Positions 43,543 through 53,041 of a stretch of 64,000 nt of DNA are shown one piece after another (position 1 is the stretch's first letter; each line of letters opens with the position of its first letter). The stretch spans positions 1,488,001-1,552,000 of the forward strand of contig NC_013512.1 of NCBI RefSeq assembly GCF_000024885.1, written 5' to 3'. The notes below the pieces were generated by a model that did no database searches, was not told the DNA's origin, and saw only the letters and a list, made by a program, of their open reading frames with translations. Origin of the DNA: Sulfurospirillum deleyianum DSM 6946 (GTDB lineage Bacteria; Campylobacterota; Campylobacteria; Campylobacterales; Sulfurospirillaceae). The translations under genes and the position numbers were made by a program.

Positions 43543-43628
43543 GATCAACCTTTACATGTAAATAATTTGAGTCGATTGTAACGCAAAGTTGGTTAAATCG
43601 TCCTTTTACATGTAAAGGCAAAAAGCCT

Positions 43629-43841
43629 CTAACGGCTTGATTTGCACGTTCCAAAGAGTTTAGCAAACAACCAAATGGAAGGACAAAAATCGGTAATCGC
43701 CCATAGCACAATCATGCCAATCACAAAACTAAGTAACACCGTTCCATAAATTGAGCCAATACTCATAAGATACATCGCCACCAAAAGTACCCCAGCCATC
43801 ACCAAACGTTGCAATTTTTCAGCACACACCATCATTCTCAC
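43629..43841 (-). CDS. DUF2892 small inner-membrane protein
   Basis: 70 residues with two hydrophobic helices (about 12-30 and 36-52) and a cysteine-containing FCPSIWLFAKLFGTC tail typical of DUF2892 proteins, which often accompany or fuse to rhodanese domains. The function is unknown. It sits alone between glyS and the exonuclease-family gene. Confidence 0.75.
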   Translation of the reverse strand: MRMMVCAEKLQRLVMAGVLLVAMYLMSIGSIYGTVLLSFVIGMIVLWAITDFCPSIWLFAKLFGTCKSSR

Positions 43842-43907
43842 CTTTTATGTTAGTTATAAGGGAGAACTATAAAAATAAAGGACTTAAAAAAGTGTTATTT
43901 TTGTGAC

Positions 43908-44840
43908 TTAATCTTTTAACGTATGGAAAATCGCAGTCACAGGAAAATGGTCAGAATACCCCTCTCCTAGATGCTTTCCTTTGCCTCTATCGCTGATTTG
44001 CCATCGTTTGGGGTTGCCCTTAACATCCAGCATATAAGGTGCTTCAAACCGTTTTAAAGAGTTGGCTTTATACTCTATGCCTTTGGCATCGTAAAGCGTT
44101 GGCGCAATGACGATGTGGTCAAGTGCGGTTTTTTGTTTGCCATAACTGTGCGAGTAGCGCTCATTTTGTGGCAGGTCATACCATGTGTTATACAAAGGGG
44201 CACTTTTATCGCCCACGCCTAAAACCGTGACAAAGCCTAAACCCCAATCCTCTTTTTGCACCTGATACGGTGAGTTAAAATCCCCCAACAAAATAAAGGC
44301 TTTGTCCTTTTCTTTAAGCAAACTATTTTTTAAAGTTGTCGCATAGACAAGGCGTTCATCCTCTTTTTCCTTATGCGCTGGCCAATGGTTAATGTAAACA
44401 TCTAAAAGATTTTGCTCTATCTTAAGCGTAATGCGGTGAATGCCTCTAGGCTGGTCTTTCATAAACAAAGAGTCGGTTTGAGCAATGGGAAAACGTGAAA
44501 GCAGTGCGGATTCTATAGAGACACGCTCCTTCTTTTTGGGATAAAAGAGATAGGGGTACTTTTTAGCACCTAAGGCGTTGTTTAAACGCTCTAAAATCGC
44601 CTTATTTTCGACCTCTGCAAGGGCAATCACATCCGCATTTATATCGCCAATAACCTGTGCGATGTGCGCGATTTTACGCTCCACCATCGCTTCATTCCAG
44701 CCGTGTTTGGTGTTGGGCGAGTATTCTTTATATTCATTCCCATTTTTGGTGGCATCAAAAAGATTTTCAATGTTATACGTGGCGACTTTAAACTCCAATC
44801 CAAAGAGAAAAAAGGGAACAAAAAGAAGTAAAAAACGCAT
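43908..44840 (-). CDS. Exported endonuclease/exonuclease/phosphatase-family protein
   Basis: 310 residues with a signal peptide (MRFLLLFVPFFLFG). EEP fold: VATYNIENLFDA, ALAEVENKAIL, NHWPAH, LLGDFNSP and a C-terminal SDHFPVTAIF histidine. The family hydrolyses phosphodiesters in DNA, lipids or small molecules; periplasmic location suggests nutrient scavenging. Its start shares one base (TAATG) with the carbonic anhydrase stop. Confidence 0.85.
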   Translation of the reverse strand: MRFLLLFVPFFLFGLEFKVATYNIENLFDATKNGNEYKEYSPNTKHGWNEAMVERKIAHIAQVIGDINADVIALAEVENKAILERLNNALGAKKYPYLFYPKKKERVSIESALLSRFPIAQTDSLFMKDQPRGIHRITLKIEQNLLDVYINHWPAHKEKEDERLVYATTLKNSLLKEKDKAFILLGDFNSPYQVQKEDWGLGFVTVLGVGDKSAPLYNTWYDLPQNERYSHSYGKQKTALDHIVIAPTLYDAKGIEYKANSLKRFEAPYMLDVKGNPKRWQISDRGKGKHLGEGYSDHFPVTAIFHTLKD

Positions 44841-45490
44841 TAAAACTCACTGATTGAAGACATTGGCTCAAATTCACCCGATTCGGTGTTAAAGTACTCC
44901 AATTCACCCGTATCCAAACGATAATACCATGAGCGAATAAAAAGCTCACCCTCATTCACACGACGCTCTACATCTGGATAGGTGAGAAGATTTTTAGACT
45001 GAAAAAGCAGGGAAATTTTCTCGGTTAATTCCAAGCGTTCTTCATGCGAAACGCTTTGCGAAATCAACTTCTGTGTCACATAGTTTTTCGCTTCCAGTCC
45101 TAACTCTAGCCACTTTTTAACATGCACGAGATTAATATCAGTAATCTTTGTGTACATCGTCTCAATCGCCCCACAATGCGAATGCCCACACACGATGATA
45201 TCGGTCACTTCAAGTACAGAAACCGCATACTCAATACCTGCTGCCGTAGCATGATAGTCATCATCAGGGGCAAAAGGAGGAACGAAATTTCCCACGTTTC
45301 GCAAAACGAACAGTTCACCAGGTTCAGCAAGCGTAATTAAAGAAGGATCCACCCTTGAATCACTACACGCAATAAATAAAACTTTTGGATTTTGACCGTT
45401 TTTGACCAAATCTAAAAACTTATTTTCATACTTTTTAAACTTCGTATCTTTAAATTTTTCATAGCCACTGATTAAATCCGCAATTTTCAT
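44840..45490 (-). CDS. Beta-class carbonic anhydrase
   Basis: 216 residues. Zinc and catalytic residues C42, D44, R46 (ACSDSRVDPS) and the HSHCGA pair (about 101-104) are intact. It interconverts CO2 and bicarbonate in the cytoplasm. It is coupled to the downstream exported phosphodiesterase-fold gene, a pairing with no obvious functional reason. Confidence 0.93.
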   Translation of the reverse strand: MKIADLISGYEKFKDTKFKKYENKFLDLVKNGQNPKVLFIACSDSRVDPSLITLAEPGELFVLRNVGNFVPPFAPDDDYHATAAGIEYAVSVLEVTDIIVCGHSHCGAIETMYTKITDINLVHVKKWLELGLEAKNYVTQKLISQSVSHEERLELTEKISLLFQSKNLLTYPDVERRVNEGELFIRSWYYRLDTGELEYFNTESGEFEPMSSISEF

Positions 45491-45562
45491 TCTTCATCCT
45501 TTTGAGATTTTCGAAAGTATACAAAAAGAGTCCAAACAAAGAAATTACAAGCACAAAGTGAT

Positions 45563-45568
45563 TATAAT
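45563..45568 (+). promoter_or_regulatory. TATAAT -10 box upstream of ppnP
   Basis: TATAAT lies 33 bases before the ppnP start, with a ribosome site AAGGAA between. It is divergent from the carbonic anhydrase gene, whose start is 73 bases away. Confidence 0.55.
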
Positions 45569-45600
45569 AGCTCCAATTTTTTAAAGCATAAAGGAACATC

Positions 45601-45912
45601 ATGGAATTTAAAAACGCAACCATTTCAAAAAAAGCCAATGTCTATTTTGATGGCAAAGTGGTCAGCTACACCGTAAAATGTGAAGATGGTACGACTAAAA
45701 CGCTAGGTGTGATGCAAGAAGGTGATTATACGTTTAACACAGGTGCAGCTGAAGTCATGGAGTTTTTAAGCGGAGAACTCAGCGTTGAGCTTCCTAACCA
45801 AACAGAGCCTTTGGTGATTCACGGAGAAGCCACCTTTGACGTCCCTGCAAACGCTAGTTTTACCTTACATGTAAAAACCGTAGCAACCTATTGTTGCGCT
45901 TACGCTAACTAA
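45601..45912 (+). CDS. ppnP: Pyrimidine/purine nucleoside phosphorylase
   Basis: 103 residues, the PpnP (DUF1255) cupin. VYFDGKVVSYTVKCEDG, TKTLGVMQEGDYTFNTGA and VPANASFTLHVKTVATYCCAY cover the whole family fold. It splits nucleosides to base and ribose-1-phosphate. A palindrome copy lies in the LHVK segment. It faces the flavoprotein gene tail to tail with a 3-base gap. Confidence 0.93.
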   Translation: MEFKNATISKKANVYFDGKVVSYTVKCEDGTTKTLGVMQEGDYTFNTGAAEVMEFLSGELSVELPNQTEPLVIHGEATFDVPANASFTLHVKTVATYCCAYAN

Positions 45913-45915
45913 ACC

Positions 45916-47055
45916 TTATACTGCCTTAGCAAAACGCATTGCTGAGGCAAACGCCCATTGAAAATTAAAACCGCCAAGCTCGCCTGTGACATCTAAGACT
46001 TCACCAATAAAATAAAGCCCTTCGCATTTTAAACTTTGCATCGAAGCACCATCAATTTCATCCGTACTTATGCCACCCCTTGTGACTTCAGCTTTGGTAT
46101 AGCCAAAATTTCCAGCAGGTGAAAAGGTGTAGGCTTTGAGTGAGGTCAAAAGCTCTTTTTCATTGGCATTTAATTTTGAGAGCACTTTATCTTCCAGACG
46201 CACCGCATCTAAAAAGGCTTTGCTAAAACGTTTTGGCAGTCCTAGTGCGGTGGTTATCTGCTTTTTGGCATGGGTTTTAAATAAGGCTTCCATCGAAGAA
46301 ATATGGGGTAAAAAGTCAATGCAAATGTTCCCTTTTTTCCAATACAAAGAGCCACTCAGCACACAAGGACCGCTAATGCCTTTGTGCGCAAAAAGAAGGT
46401 TTTCACTAAAGGTTTTACCTTCTACATGTAAAGCAACAGGCAAGGCAATACCGCTGAGTTCCTTCATCCAAAACTGCTCTTTTTGAAGGGTTAAGCCTAC
46501 CAGTGCAGGCGCAGGAGTGATGATTGTGTGCCCAAACTGCTCTGCGATTTTAAAGCCAATATCACTCGCCCCTATGCTTGCATAACTAAGCCCGCCACTA
46601 GCAACCACCAGCTTTTTGGCATGAATCTCACCCTTTGTGGTGTGAATGATAAAATGCTCTTCTTTTCTTACATGTAAAACTGTCGTAGAGAGATAAAAGG
46701 TGCAAAAAGCACTTAATCGCCCAAAAATGGAGACTAACTCTTTGGCACTGTTGGCACAAAAGATTTGCCCATGAGAACGCTCTTCTAAACTTAAACGCTC
46801 TCCCTTAACAAACTTGAGCGTTGCAGAGGCATCAAACGCTTCTAAAATGGGCTTTATAAACGCCCTATTTCCCAAATAATTCGCTTCACTCGCATAACGA
46901 TTGGTGAGGTTACACTTACCTCCACCAGAGATAAGCAGTTTTGCACCCATTTTGGTATTGCTATCAATAAGCGCAACATCGCTTCCTTGCAGATGCGAAG
47001 CCGCCATTAAGGCACTTGCCCCCGCTCCAATAAAACAAATGTCGTGAATTTTCAA
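45916..47055 (-). CDS. HI0933/BaiN-family flavoprotein
   Basis: 379 residues. FIGAGASALMAA at the N-terminus binds FAD, followed by MGAKLLISGGGKCNLTN, LVVASGGLSY and a C-terminal TRGGISTDEID and GEVLDVTGELGGFNFQWAFASG-like block. These NAD(P)/FAD proteins (YhiN, BaiN) reduce unknown or bile-acid-like substrates. The role here is unknown. Two palindrome copies lie inside. Confidence 0.9.
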   Translation of the reverse strand: MKIHDICFIGAGASALMAASHLQGSDVALIDSNTKMGAKLLISGGGKCNLTNRYASEANYLGNRAFIKPILEAFDASATLKFVKGERLSLEERSHGQIFCANSAKELVSIFGRLSAFCTFYLSTTVLHVRKEEHFIIHTTKGEIHAKKLVVASGGLSYASIGASDIGFKIAEQFGHTIITPAPALVGLTLQKEQFWMKELSGIALPVALHVEGKTFSENLLFAHKGISGPCVLSGSLYWKKGNICIDFLPHISSMEALFKTHAKKQITTALGLPKRFSKAFLDAVRLEDKVLSKLNANEKELLTSLKAYTFSPAGNFGYTKAEVTRGGISTDEIDGASMQSLKCEGLYFIGEVLDVTGELGGFNFQWAFASAMRFAKAV

Positions 47056-47076
47056 GCCATATACTTTTTAAAAAGA

Positions 47077-47772
47077 TTATTTTTGTGGCGCACACGCATA
47101 ACGCACGGTTGCACCCAGCACCAAGGTTTCATGATGCACCAAAGGGGCTTGTGTCGGGACAGATGAGAAAGACTTAGCAGCTGGAGCTGCCCTCATTAAG
47201 AGAGGATGCGATGATGTGGTATTTTCAAAAGCCACTTCTTTCACCACACAGGTTTGATGGGTCTCTTTGGAAAAAGAGAGGGCTTGTTCATTGGCTACTT
47301 TTAATAACGATGAGCGCAATGCCAAACGGTTAGCATCTTGTACCCCACCACTAACAACCCATGCCAAAGCCCCTTGATGAGTGATGATGCTAGGCGCTTT
47401 TACCTTTTCTAGTCTTTCAACCAGCGTGTTGTACTGCTCAACGGAGTTGAACGCACACGAAAAGAAGAGACTTCCCTTGTAGCCCATAAAAATTTGTTTG
47501 TTATCTTGATACGTATAGGAAGGATAAAGGCGATAGCCACCCCCTTGACACAGCTCGTTGTTACTATCAAACGCTTTGACTTCCGCCACCAAAGCATTGA
47601 GGTGCTCTTTAATCACGTTACTATTTTTATGCTCTTCTTCAAACGATAATTCACCACGCAAACAATCAGGAATCAGCACACGTGTGACACTCTCTTGCGT
47701 AGTAATCTCCATATCTGCACTCAAAAACAGAGGAAAAATAGCCATCATAAAAAAAGAAAAAAATCGTTTCAT
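47077..47772 (-). CDS. Exported SIMPL-domain-like protein
   Basis: 231 residues with a signal peptide (MKRFFSFFMMAIFPLFLSA). The layout YRLYPSYTYQDNKQIFMGYK, a later run of helix (ANRLALRSSLLKVANEQALSF) and an end strand LGATVRYAC resembles SIMPL (DUF541) proteins of the cell envelope. Five or more cysteines are unusual for that family. Function unknown. Confidence 0.6.
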   Translation of the reverse strand: MKRFFSFFMMAIFPLFLSADMEITTQESVTRVLIPDCLRGELSFEEEHKNSNVIKEHLNALVAEVKAFDSNNELCQGGGYRLYPSYTYQDNKQIFMGYKGSLFFSCAFNSVEQYNTLVERLEKVKAPSIITHQGALAWVVSGGVQDANRLALRSSLLKVANEQALSFSKETHQTCVVKEVAFENTTSSHPLLMRAAPAAKSFSSVPTQAPLVHHETLVLGATVRYACAPQK

Positions 47773-47784
47773 CCTAAAGCTCCT

Positions 47785-48255
47785 TTATACCATTGCAAAT
47801 GCGCTAAAATTTTGACGAATCGCATCGTAGAGAATAATGCCAGCGGAGGTAGCTTGATTGAGGCTTCTGCCATTTTTTCCCATGGGTATGGTAATGGCAT
47901 TTTCCCATTTCAACTGCATCAATTCCATCGGAAGTCCTGTGGATTCGCCTCCAAAAAAGAGAAAATCCCCTGCTTGAAACGAGGCTTCAAAATAAGGTTT
48001 TTTCGTTTTGGTTGTGGCAAAAAAGAAACGCTCTACTTTATCGGCATGCATCTTTAAAAAATCCTCTAAACTTTCATACACATGCACATCCAGCAAATGC
48101 CAATAATCAAGCCCCGCTCGCTTAACGGTCTTATCGCTAATCTCAAACATGGTGGGTTTGACAATGTGCAAACTACAATCCGCATTCACACACATACGAC
48201 CAATGCTTCCTGTATTTTGAGGAATTTGAGGGTGAACTAAAACAATGTTAAACAT
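47785..48255 (-). CDS. trmL: tRNA (cytidine34/uridine34-2'-O)-methyltransferase
   Basis: 156 residues from ATG 48255, which has GGAG 9 bases upstream; a TTG at 48276 is less likely. SPOUT fold: HPQIPQNTGSIGRMC, LLFFGGESTGLP-type loop (FLFFGGESTGLPMEL) and IPMGKNGRSLNQATSAGI. It methylates the wobble base of two leucine tRNAs. Confidence 0.92.
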   Translation of the reverse strand: MFNIVLVHPQIPQNTGSIGRMCVNADCSLHIVKPTMFEISDKTVKRAGLDYWHLLDVHVYESLEDFLKMHADKVERFFFATTKTKKPYFEASFQAGDFLFFGGESTGLPMELMQLKWENAITIPMGKNGRSLNQATSAGIILYDAIRQNFSAFAMV

Positions 48256-48336
48256 AAACTCATCTCCAATGAACAAAACATATCACGATCTTCTTTCTGC
48301 CACAAAGTGGCTAGCTTTAGCGCCTAGTGCAACGTA

Positions 48337-48361
48337 GCTTTTTGGGCTTTGCCCAAAAAGC
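48337..48361 (-). terminator. Hairpin after purU
   Basis: GCTTTTTGGGC (48337-48347) and GCCCAAAAAGC (48351-48361) form a perfect 11-bp stem with a TTT loop, 9 bases beyond the purU stop. It is the likely end of the leuD-to-purU operon. Confidence 0.7.
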
Positions 48362-48370
48362 GTGTCAGAA

Positions 48371-49213
48371 TCAAAAGATAATCGTTTTATTATCGTGCAC
48401 AAAAATGCGCTCTTCAAACACCAAATCAAGGGCATTGGAAAGAACGACTTTTTCCACATTGCGCCCTGCTTTTTGCATATCTCTCCAGCTCATTTCATGA
48501 TTGACATGAATGACATCTTGCGCAATAATAGGCCCTTCATCCAAATGGTTATTGACAAAGTGCGCCGTCGCCCCTATAATCTTCACACCTCTCTCATACG
48601 CCTGTTTATAAGGATTTGCACCAATAAACGCAGGCAAAAATGAGTGGTGAATATTAATCATCTTCTCTTCATAATGCCCTACAAATTCGCTCGATAAAAT
48701 ACGCATGTATTTGGCAAGCACAATATAATCCACACTGTATCCAGCCAATACCTCTAAAACTTTTGCTTCATGTTCAACTCGGTTTAATCCCTCATGACTC
48801 ACACAATGAAAAGGAACATTGAACTTATCGCTAAGCCCCTTTAAATCTTCGTAGTTTGAGACAATCGCTAAGATGTTCGCATTCAAATCGCCACTATCGT
48901 GTTTGAGCAAAATATCACCCAAACAGTGTATCTCTTTGGTACCCATCAGAATAATATCTTTTTTGCGTGCCTCAACGACATGAATGTTAGAACGGGCAGG
49001 AAGCATCGCCTGAAGGGTGCCTTTAAACGCATTCAAATCTGCCTCTCCGTTTAACTCCGCGCGCATAAAAAACTTGCCATTTTCCCTATCCACATACTCA
49101 TCGTTTTTGATAATATTGAGCTGGTATTTAAACACCACATCCGCAATGCGATAAATCAACCCTTTCTCATCAGAACAATCAATTTTTAAAATATAATTTT
49201 TATTTACATCCAT
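48371..49213 (-). CDS. purU: Formyltetrahydrofolate deformylase
   Basis: 280 residues. An N-terminal ACT domain (ILKIDCSDEKGLIYRIADVV) is followed by the formyltransferase fold with AIVSNYEDL, KYMRILSSEFV, INIHHSFLPAFIGANPYKQA and GATAHFV. It releases formate and tetrahydrofolate, balancing one-carbon pools. It starts 2 bases after the cca stop. Confidence 0.95.
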   Translation of the reverse strand: MDVNKNYILKIDCSDEKGLIYRIADVVFKYQLNIIKNDEYVDRENGKFFMRAELNGEADLNAFKGTLQAMLPARSNIHVVEARKKDIILMGTKEIHCLGDILLKHDSGDLNANILAIVSNYEDLKGLSDKFNVPFHCVSHEGLNRVEHEAKVLEVLAGYSVDYIVLAKYMRILSSEFVGHYEEKMINIHHSFLPAFIGANPYKQAYERGVKIIGATAHFVNNHLDEGPIIAQDVIHVNHEMSWRDMQKAGRNVEKVVLSNALDLVFEERIFVHDNKTIIF

Positions 49214-49215
49214 AC

Positions 49216-50343
49216 TTACTCTGCCTCACATAATTCTTGAATTTTAGCTATACGTCTTTTTCGTAACTCATCTCCAATGGAGCGTCCCTCAAATCCTTCA
49301 TTCATCACATCATGAACGCTAATGCCCCCATCAAAAGGCTGCTCCCAAATCTCAAGCGCTATGGCACGCTCTTTCACACCTTCCCTGTAATGCCCTAACC
49401 ATTCGCACAAAGGTATATCAAGGCTTACATGTAAAAGGGTTTTATCATTTATCTCGCCCTCCACAAATGGCTGGTTGCGAAAAAAACGACGGTAATGATT
49501 GGGCGCATCAAGGGCACTAAGCCATTTTATAGGGTCTTGTTGTAAACGATTGGCGACGATGTAAACAAAATAGTAAGAGGCAAACTCCTCTTGAAAATTG
49601 TGCTTACATCGTAGCAATTCGCGCGCAATCGTAAAAAAATGATTTTCCACTTTACATGTAAAACATTTTTCAAACAGCTCAAGTTGGTACATGTAAAATA
49701 ATCCATAGTGCAAATAAGAAGCATTAAACAGTTTTTCAAACTCCCATAAAATACGAGGTTTTGTTAAATCAGACAAGGCAATCTCTCGCATAATCATCAA
49801 ACTTTTTGACTCTATTTTAAAACCTAAACGTGCACTAAATTGCATCGCACGAAGCACTCTTAAGCTATCTTCTTTAAATTTTTCTTCATCAATAATGACC
49901 AACAAACGATCCAAAATCGCCTTTTGCCCATCCCAAAAATCAAGCAGTTCATACGTGAAGATATTGAGCATCATGGCATTGATCGTAAAATCACGCCTTT
50001 TAGACGCCTCTTTTTCATCCTCACATACCTCAACCTCAAAGGCATTGTGTCCCACACCACTTTTGCGCTCAATACGAGGCAAAGAGAAGTCGATATTGCC
50101 CCATTTATACACAAAAAAACTTTTACCTACCCCCACCGCACCAATGCGTTGCATCAAGTTATCAAAGGTTTCAGGGGCAATGTCATACACCTCAATATCC
50201 AAATCATGTAAAGGTTCATCCACACAAATATCTCTCACGCTACCCCCTACCAAATAGGCACGTTTGGTATACGGCGCTAAAAACGTTTTTGCTTCTTCAA
50301 ATTGTGAGAGAAATGACCCATGCAGGTCGATATAGCGTTTCAT
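49216..50343 (-). CDS. cca: CCA-adding tRNA nucleotidyltransferase
   Basis: 375 residues. YLVGGSVRDICV, the metal motif DLDIEVYD, RRDFTINAM and EDSLRVLRAMQFSARLGF define a class II CCA enzyme, which repairs or adds the 3' CCA of tRNA. The order with a ciaD-like gene and purU matches what I recall from Campylobacter jejuni. Three palindrome-type sites fall in it, read LHVS, TCKV and, for a near match, YMYQ. Confidence 0.9.
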   Translation of the reverse strand: MKRYIDLHGSFLSQFEEAKTFLAPYTKRAYLVGGSVRDICVDEPLHDLDIEVYDIAPETFDNLMQRIGAVGVGKSFFVYKWGNIDFSLPRIERKSGVGHNAFEVEVCEDEKEASKRRDFTINAMMLNIFTYELLDFWDGQKAILDRLLVIIDEEKFKEDSLRVLRAMQFSARLGFKIESKSLMIMREIALSDLTKPRILWEFEKLFNASYLHYGLFYMYQLELFEKCFTCKVENHFFTIARELLRCKHNFQEEFASYYFVYIVANRLQQDPIKWLSALDAPNHYRRFFRNQPFVEGEINDKTLLHVSLDIPLCEWLGHYREGVKERAIALEIWEQPFDGGISVHDVMNEGFEGRSIGDELRKRRIAKIQELCEAE

Positions 50344-50723
50344 TTTTTAGAAGAGTCCACTTTCTCCAACTGCTCATCAATCGTGGCTAAAAGATACTCT
50401 AAAAAGTTGAGCGTCAAATCAATTTTCGCTTCAATGTTTTTATTGTTTGGAGATTGGAAGCCCTCAAATAAAACCAAAATACGCTCACGCAAATTGAGAT
50501 AAAACTGTCTCTCCCGCTCTTCACAGCTCGATTCATCCACGAAAGAGAGCCTTACCTCTGCCTCTTTATGAATCTCTTCGTGAACCTCTAGCATAATCTC
50601 AGGCTCAAACGCTTCTGCATTCACCTGTCGTGGCGGTTGCAGGGTTTGTGCCTTGGATTCCTCCTTAGGCACAACCTCTTCAAGCTCTTTGAGAGTCGAT
50701 AAAATCATCTCTTTTAATTCCAT
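50340..50723 (-). CDS. CiaD-like domain protein
   Basis: 127 residues from ATG 50723; a GTG at 50738 is also possible. The C-terminal block FYLNLRERILVLFEGFQS followed by LTLNFLEYLLATI resembles the conserved end of C. jejuni CiaD (Cj0788), a secreted invasion effector encoded beside cca and purU there. The N-terminal half is low-complexity and acidic. A free-living relative suggests an older, non-virulence role. Recognition rests on recalled sequence and synteny. Confidence 0.65.
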   Translation of the reverse strand: MELKEMILSTLKELEEVVPKEESKAQTLQPPRQVNAEAFEPEIMLEVHEEIHKEAEVRLSFVDESSCEERERQFYLNLRERILVLFEGFQSPNNKNIEAKIDLTLNFLEYLLATIDEQLEKVDSSKK

Positions 50724-50962
50724 AGCTTTACCAACCACCTTTCAAATTCTAAAAATTCGACTTCCGAATTCATATTTAAAAAAAACTTTTTCATCTCTTC
50801 ATCGACACCGAGGTATTTTTTGCGAATCCCAGAGAGACGCTTAATCGCAATTTTCGCCTCTTTATTCTCAGGATTTGCCATTAATAACTCCTTATAAATC
50901 TCCAAAGCCTCATTTTTGAGACCTTGAAGTTCATAAATCGAAGCAAGAGTCAGTGTTCTCAT
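50714..50962 (-). CDS. Small tetratricopeptide-repeat protein
   Basis: 82 residues. [32 protein letters not shown] is a TPR unit, with a basic helix and a C-terminal helix after it. It probably serves as a protein-binding adaptor. It overlaps leuB (4 bases) and the ciaD-like gene (10 bases), so it belongs to the same operon. Confidence 0.75.
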   Translation of the reverse strand: MRTLTLASIYELQGLKNEALEIYKELLMANPENKEAKIAIKRLSGIRKKYLGVDEEMKKFFLNMNSEVEFLEFERWLVKLWN

Positions 50963-52032
50963 AGTTTATTGACATAATCAGCGATAATAGAACCCATTTG
51001 TGTCGTTGAACACACCTCTTTCGCCCCATAGTTCGCCAAATCTTTCGTTCGATAGCCATCTTGAAGCACCTTTTTAATGGCACTCTCAATTCTATCCGCC
51101 GCTTTACTCTCACCTAGGGCAAAACGTAACATCATAGAGGCACTTAAAATGGTAGCAAGTGGATTGGCGATGCCTTGTCCTGCGATATCAGGGGCTGAGC
51201 CATGAATCGGCTCAAACAAGCCTACTTTGCCACCAATGGATGCTGAAGGTAACAATCCAATAGAACCGCTAATCATACTCGCCTCATCACTTAAGATATC
51301 CCCAAAAATATTGCCCGTTAAAATGACGTCAAATTGGCGTGGGTTTCGTACCAACTGCATCGCTGCATTGTCTACATACATGTGAGTTACTGTCACTTCT
51401 GGGTACTCTTTGGCGATTTCATTGACCGTGTCTCTCCAGAGTTGGCTTACTTCTAAAACATTGGCTTTATCGACAGAGCAGACCTCACGACGACGCTTCA
51501 TGGCTGAGTCAAACGCCACACGGGCAATACGCTCAATCTCAGGTTTGGTGTAAATCATGGTGTTGTAGCCCGTGAAGCCATCATTGGCACGAGGCTCACC
51601 AAAGTAAATGCCCCCCGTTAGCTCTCGCACGACAAATAAATCAACCCCTTTAAGCACTTCAGGCTTAAGTGTACTCGCATCTAAAAGCTCATCAAACACA
51701 GCCGTTGGACGGAGGTTTGCAAATAAACCTAAGGCTTTACGAAGTTTTAAAAGACCCGTTTCTGGGCGAAACTCACGAGGCAAAGTATCCCATTTTTGAC
51801 CGCCAATCGCACCAAAAAGCACTGCATCGCTTTTCAAACACCCCTCAATGGTCTCATCAGGAAGTGGTGTGCCTTTAAAATCATACGCCACACCACCCAT
51901 AAGGTAGTCTTCATAACGCAGTTCAAAATCCTCTTTTGCACACACGCTGTCCAATACTTTAATCGCCTCATCGACAATTTCAGGGCCAATGCCATCGCCA
52001 CGAATCACCGCTATATTATAGATTTTTTTCAT
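50959..52032 (-). CDS. leuB: 3-isopropylmalate dehydrogenase
   Basis: 357 residues. [50 protein letters not shown] and the NAD site [20 protein letters not shown] are complete. It carries out the third step of leucine synthesis. Its start overlaps leuD by 4 bases. Confidence 0.97.
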   Translation of the reverse strand: MKKIYNIAVIRGDGIGPEIVDEAIKVLDSVCAKEDFELRYEDYLMGGVAYDFKGTPLPDETIEGCLKSDAVLFGAIGGQKWDTLPREFRPETGLLKLRKALGLFANLRPTAVFDELLDASTLKPEVLKGVDLFVVRELTGGIYFGEPRANDGFTGYNTMIYTKPEIERIARVAFDSAMKRRREVCSVDKANVLEVSQLWRDTVNEIAKEYPEVTVTHMYVDNAAMQLVRNPRQFDVILTGNIFGDILSDEASMISGSIGLLPSASIGGKVGLFEPIHGSAPDIAGQGIANPLATILSASMMLRFALGESKAADRIESAIKKVLQDGYRTKDLANYGAKEVCSTTQMGSIIADYVNKL

Positions 52033-52517
52033 TTTTTCATCTCTTTTTGTGCATAATTCATCAATCCACCCGCATCTAAAAGCTCTTGCATAAAAGGAGG
52101 AATCGGCGTAAATTTATACGTTTTTGAGCCATGTGTGATCTCGCCACTCTCCATAGAAATAGCAATGCTCTCACCCTCTTGAATCGCTTCAGTATTAGGA
52201 AGCTCAAAAATAGGCAGTCCCGTGTTAAACGCATTGCGGTAAAAGATACGGGCAAAACTTTTTGCCACCACAGCACTCACACCTGCTGCTTTTAACGCAA
52301 TGGGAGCGTGTTCACGACTGCTACCACAGCCAAAATTTTCACCCGCAACAATGATATCACCCTCCCCAACTTTTTTCGCAAACTCAGGGTCAGCATCTTC
52401 CATGACATGTTTTGCCAACTCTTTAGGGTCAGACGTGTTTAAATAACGTGCCGCAATGATTAAGTCTGTGTCGATGTTATCACCAAAACACCACACTTTT
52501 CCACTAATCGTACTCAT
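52029..52517 (-). CDS. leuD: 3-isopropylmalate dehydratase small subunit
   Basis: 162 residues. [40 protein letters not shown] and FNTGLPI are the swivelling-domain signatures of LeuD, which works with LeuC (not in the window) to isomerise isopropylmalate. It is first in the leuD-leuB-TPR-ciaD-cca-purU string. Confidence 0.95.
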   Translation of the reverse strand: MSTISGKVWCFGDNIDTDLIIAARYLNTSDPKELAKHVMEDADPEFAKKVGEGDIIVAGENFGCGSSREHAPIALKAAGVSAVVAKSFARIFYRNAFNTGLPIFELPNTEAIQEGESIAISMESGEITHGSKTYKFTPIPPFMQELLDAGGLMNYAQKEMKK

Positions 52518-52726
52518 GATTATCCTTCGTGCCGTTCTTAGATTTTATGGGGATGATTTTATCGAAATGGGGTTGTGAAAAAGTTTAATTGCCAATACAT
52601 GGGGAAATTTGCGCTTATTTTCATCATTCTCGTAAACATAAAGTCTAAAGCTGAAAAATGAAAATTATAGGCTTTTTTGGTAAAATGAAGCTAGATTTTA
52701 AGGCATAACATAAAGGTAGAAAAATC

Positions 52727-53041
52727 ATGCAAACTTCTGGCTCAACAATTCTTCAAAAAGAGGATATTTTAGCAACACTGCGTGAGCATAAGGCATTTAT
52801 AGAAAAAACATACGATGTTGAGAAAATAGGTCTTTTTGGAAGCTTTGCGAACAATACCCAAACCACACAAAGTGACATTGACATCTATGTTGAATTTAAA
52901 CGCAAAACCTTTCGAAATATCGCTGGTCTTTGGGTTTATCTTGAAAAATTGTATCAACGAAAAATTGACCTACTTCACAAACATAAACAAAGTCAAGGCG
53001 CCATTTTTGAAAAAATCCAAAAGGAAGTTATCTATGGATAA
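52727..53041 (+). CDS. mntA: MNT-domain nucleotidyltransferase antitoxin (MntA type)
   Basis: 104 residues. IGLFGSFANNTQTTQSDIDI shows the GSx10DxD catalytic motif. As at 19.8 kb, this fold adenylylates its HEPN partner toxin. Its stop overlaps the start of the HEPN gene by 8 bases, and unlike the first pair both genes are intact. Confidence 0.87.
   Translation: MQTSGSTILQKEDILATLREHKAFIEKTYDVEKIGLFGSFANNTQTTQSDIDIYVEFKRKTFRNIAGLWVYLEKLYQRKIDLLHKHKQSQGAIFEKIQKEVIYG

Noticed and set aside
52836-53033. Extended N-terminus of the second HEPN gene.
   Set aside because: It overlaps the MNT gene in another frame and lacks a ribosome site; ATG 53034 has AAGGAAG.
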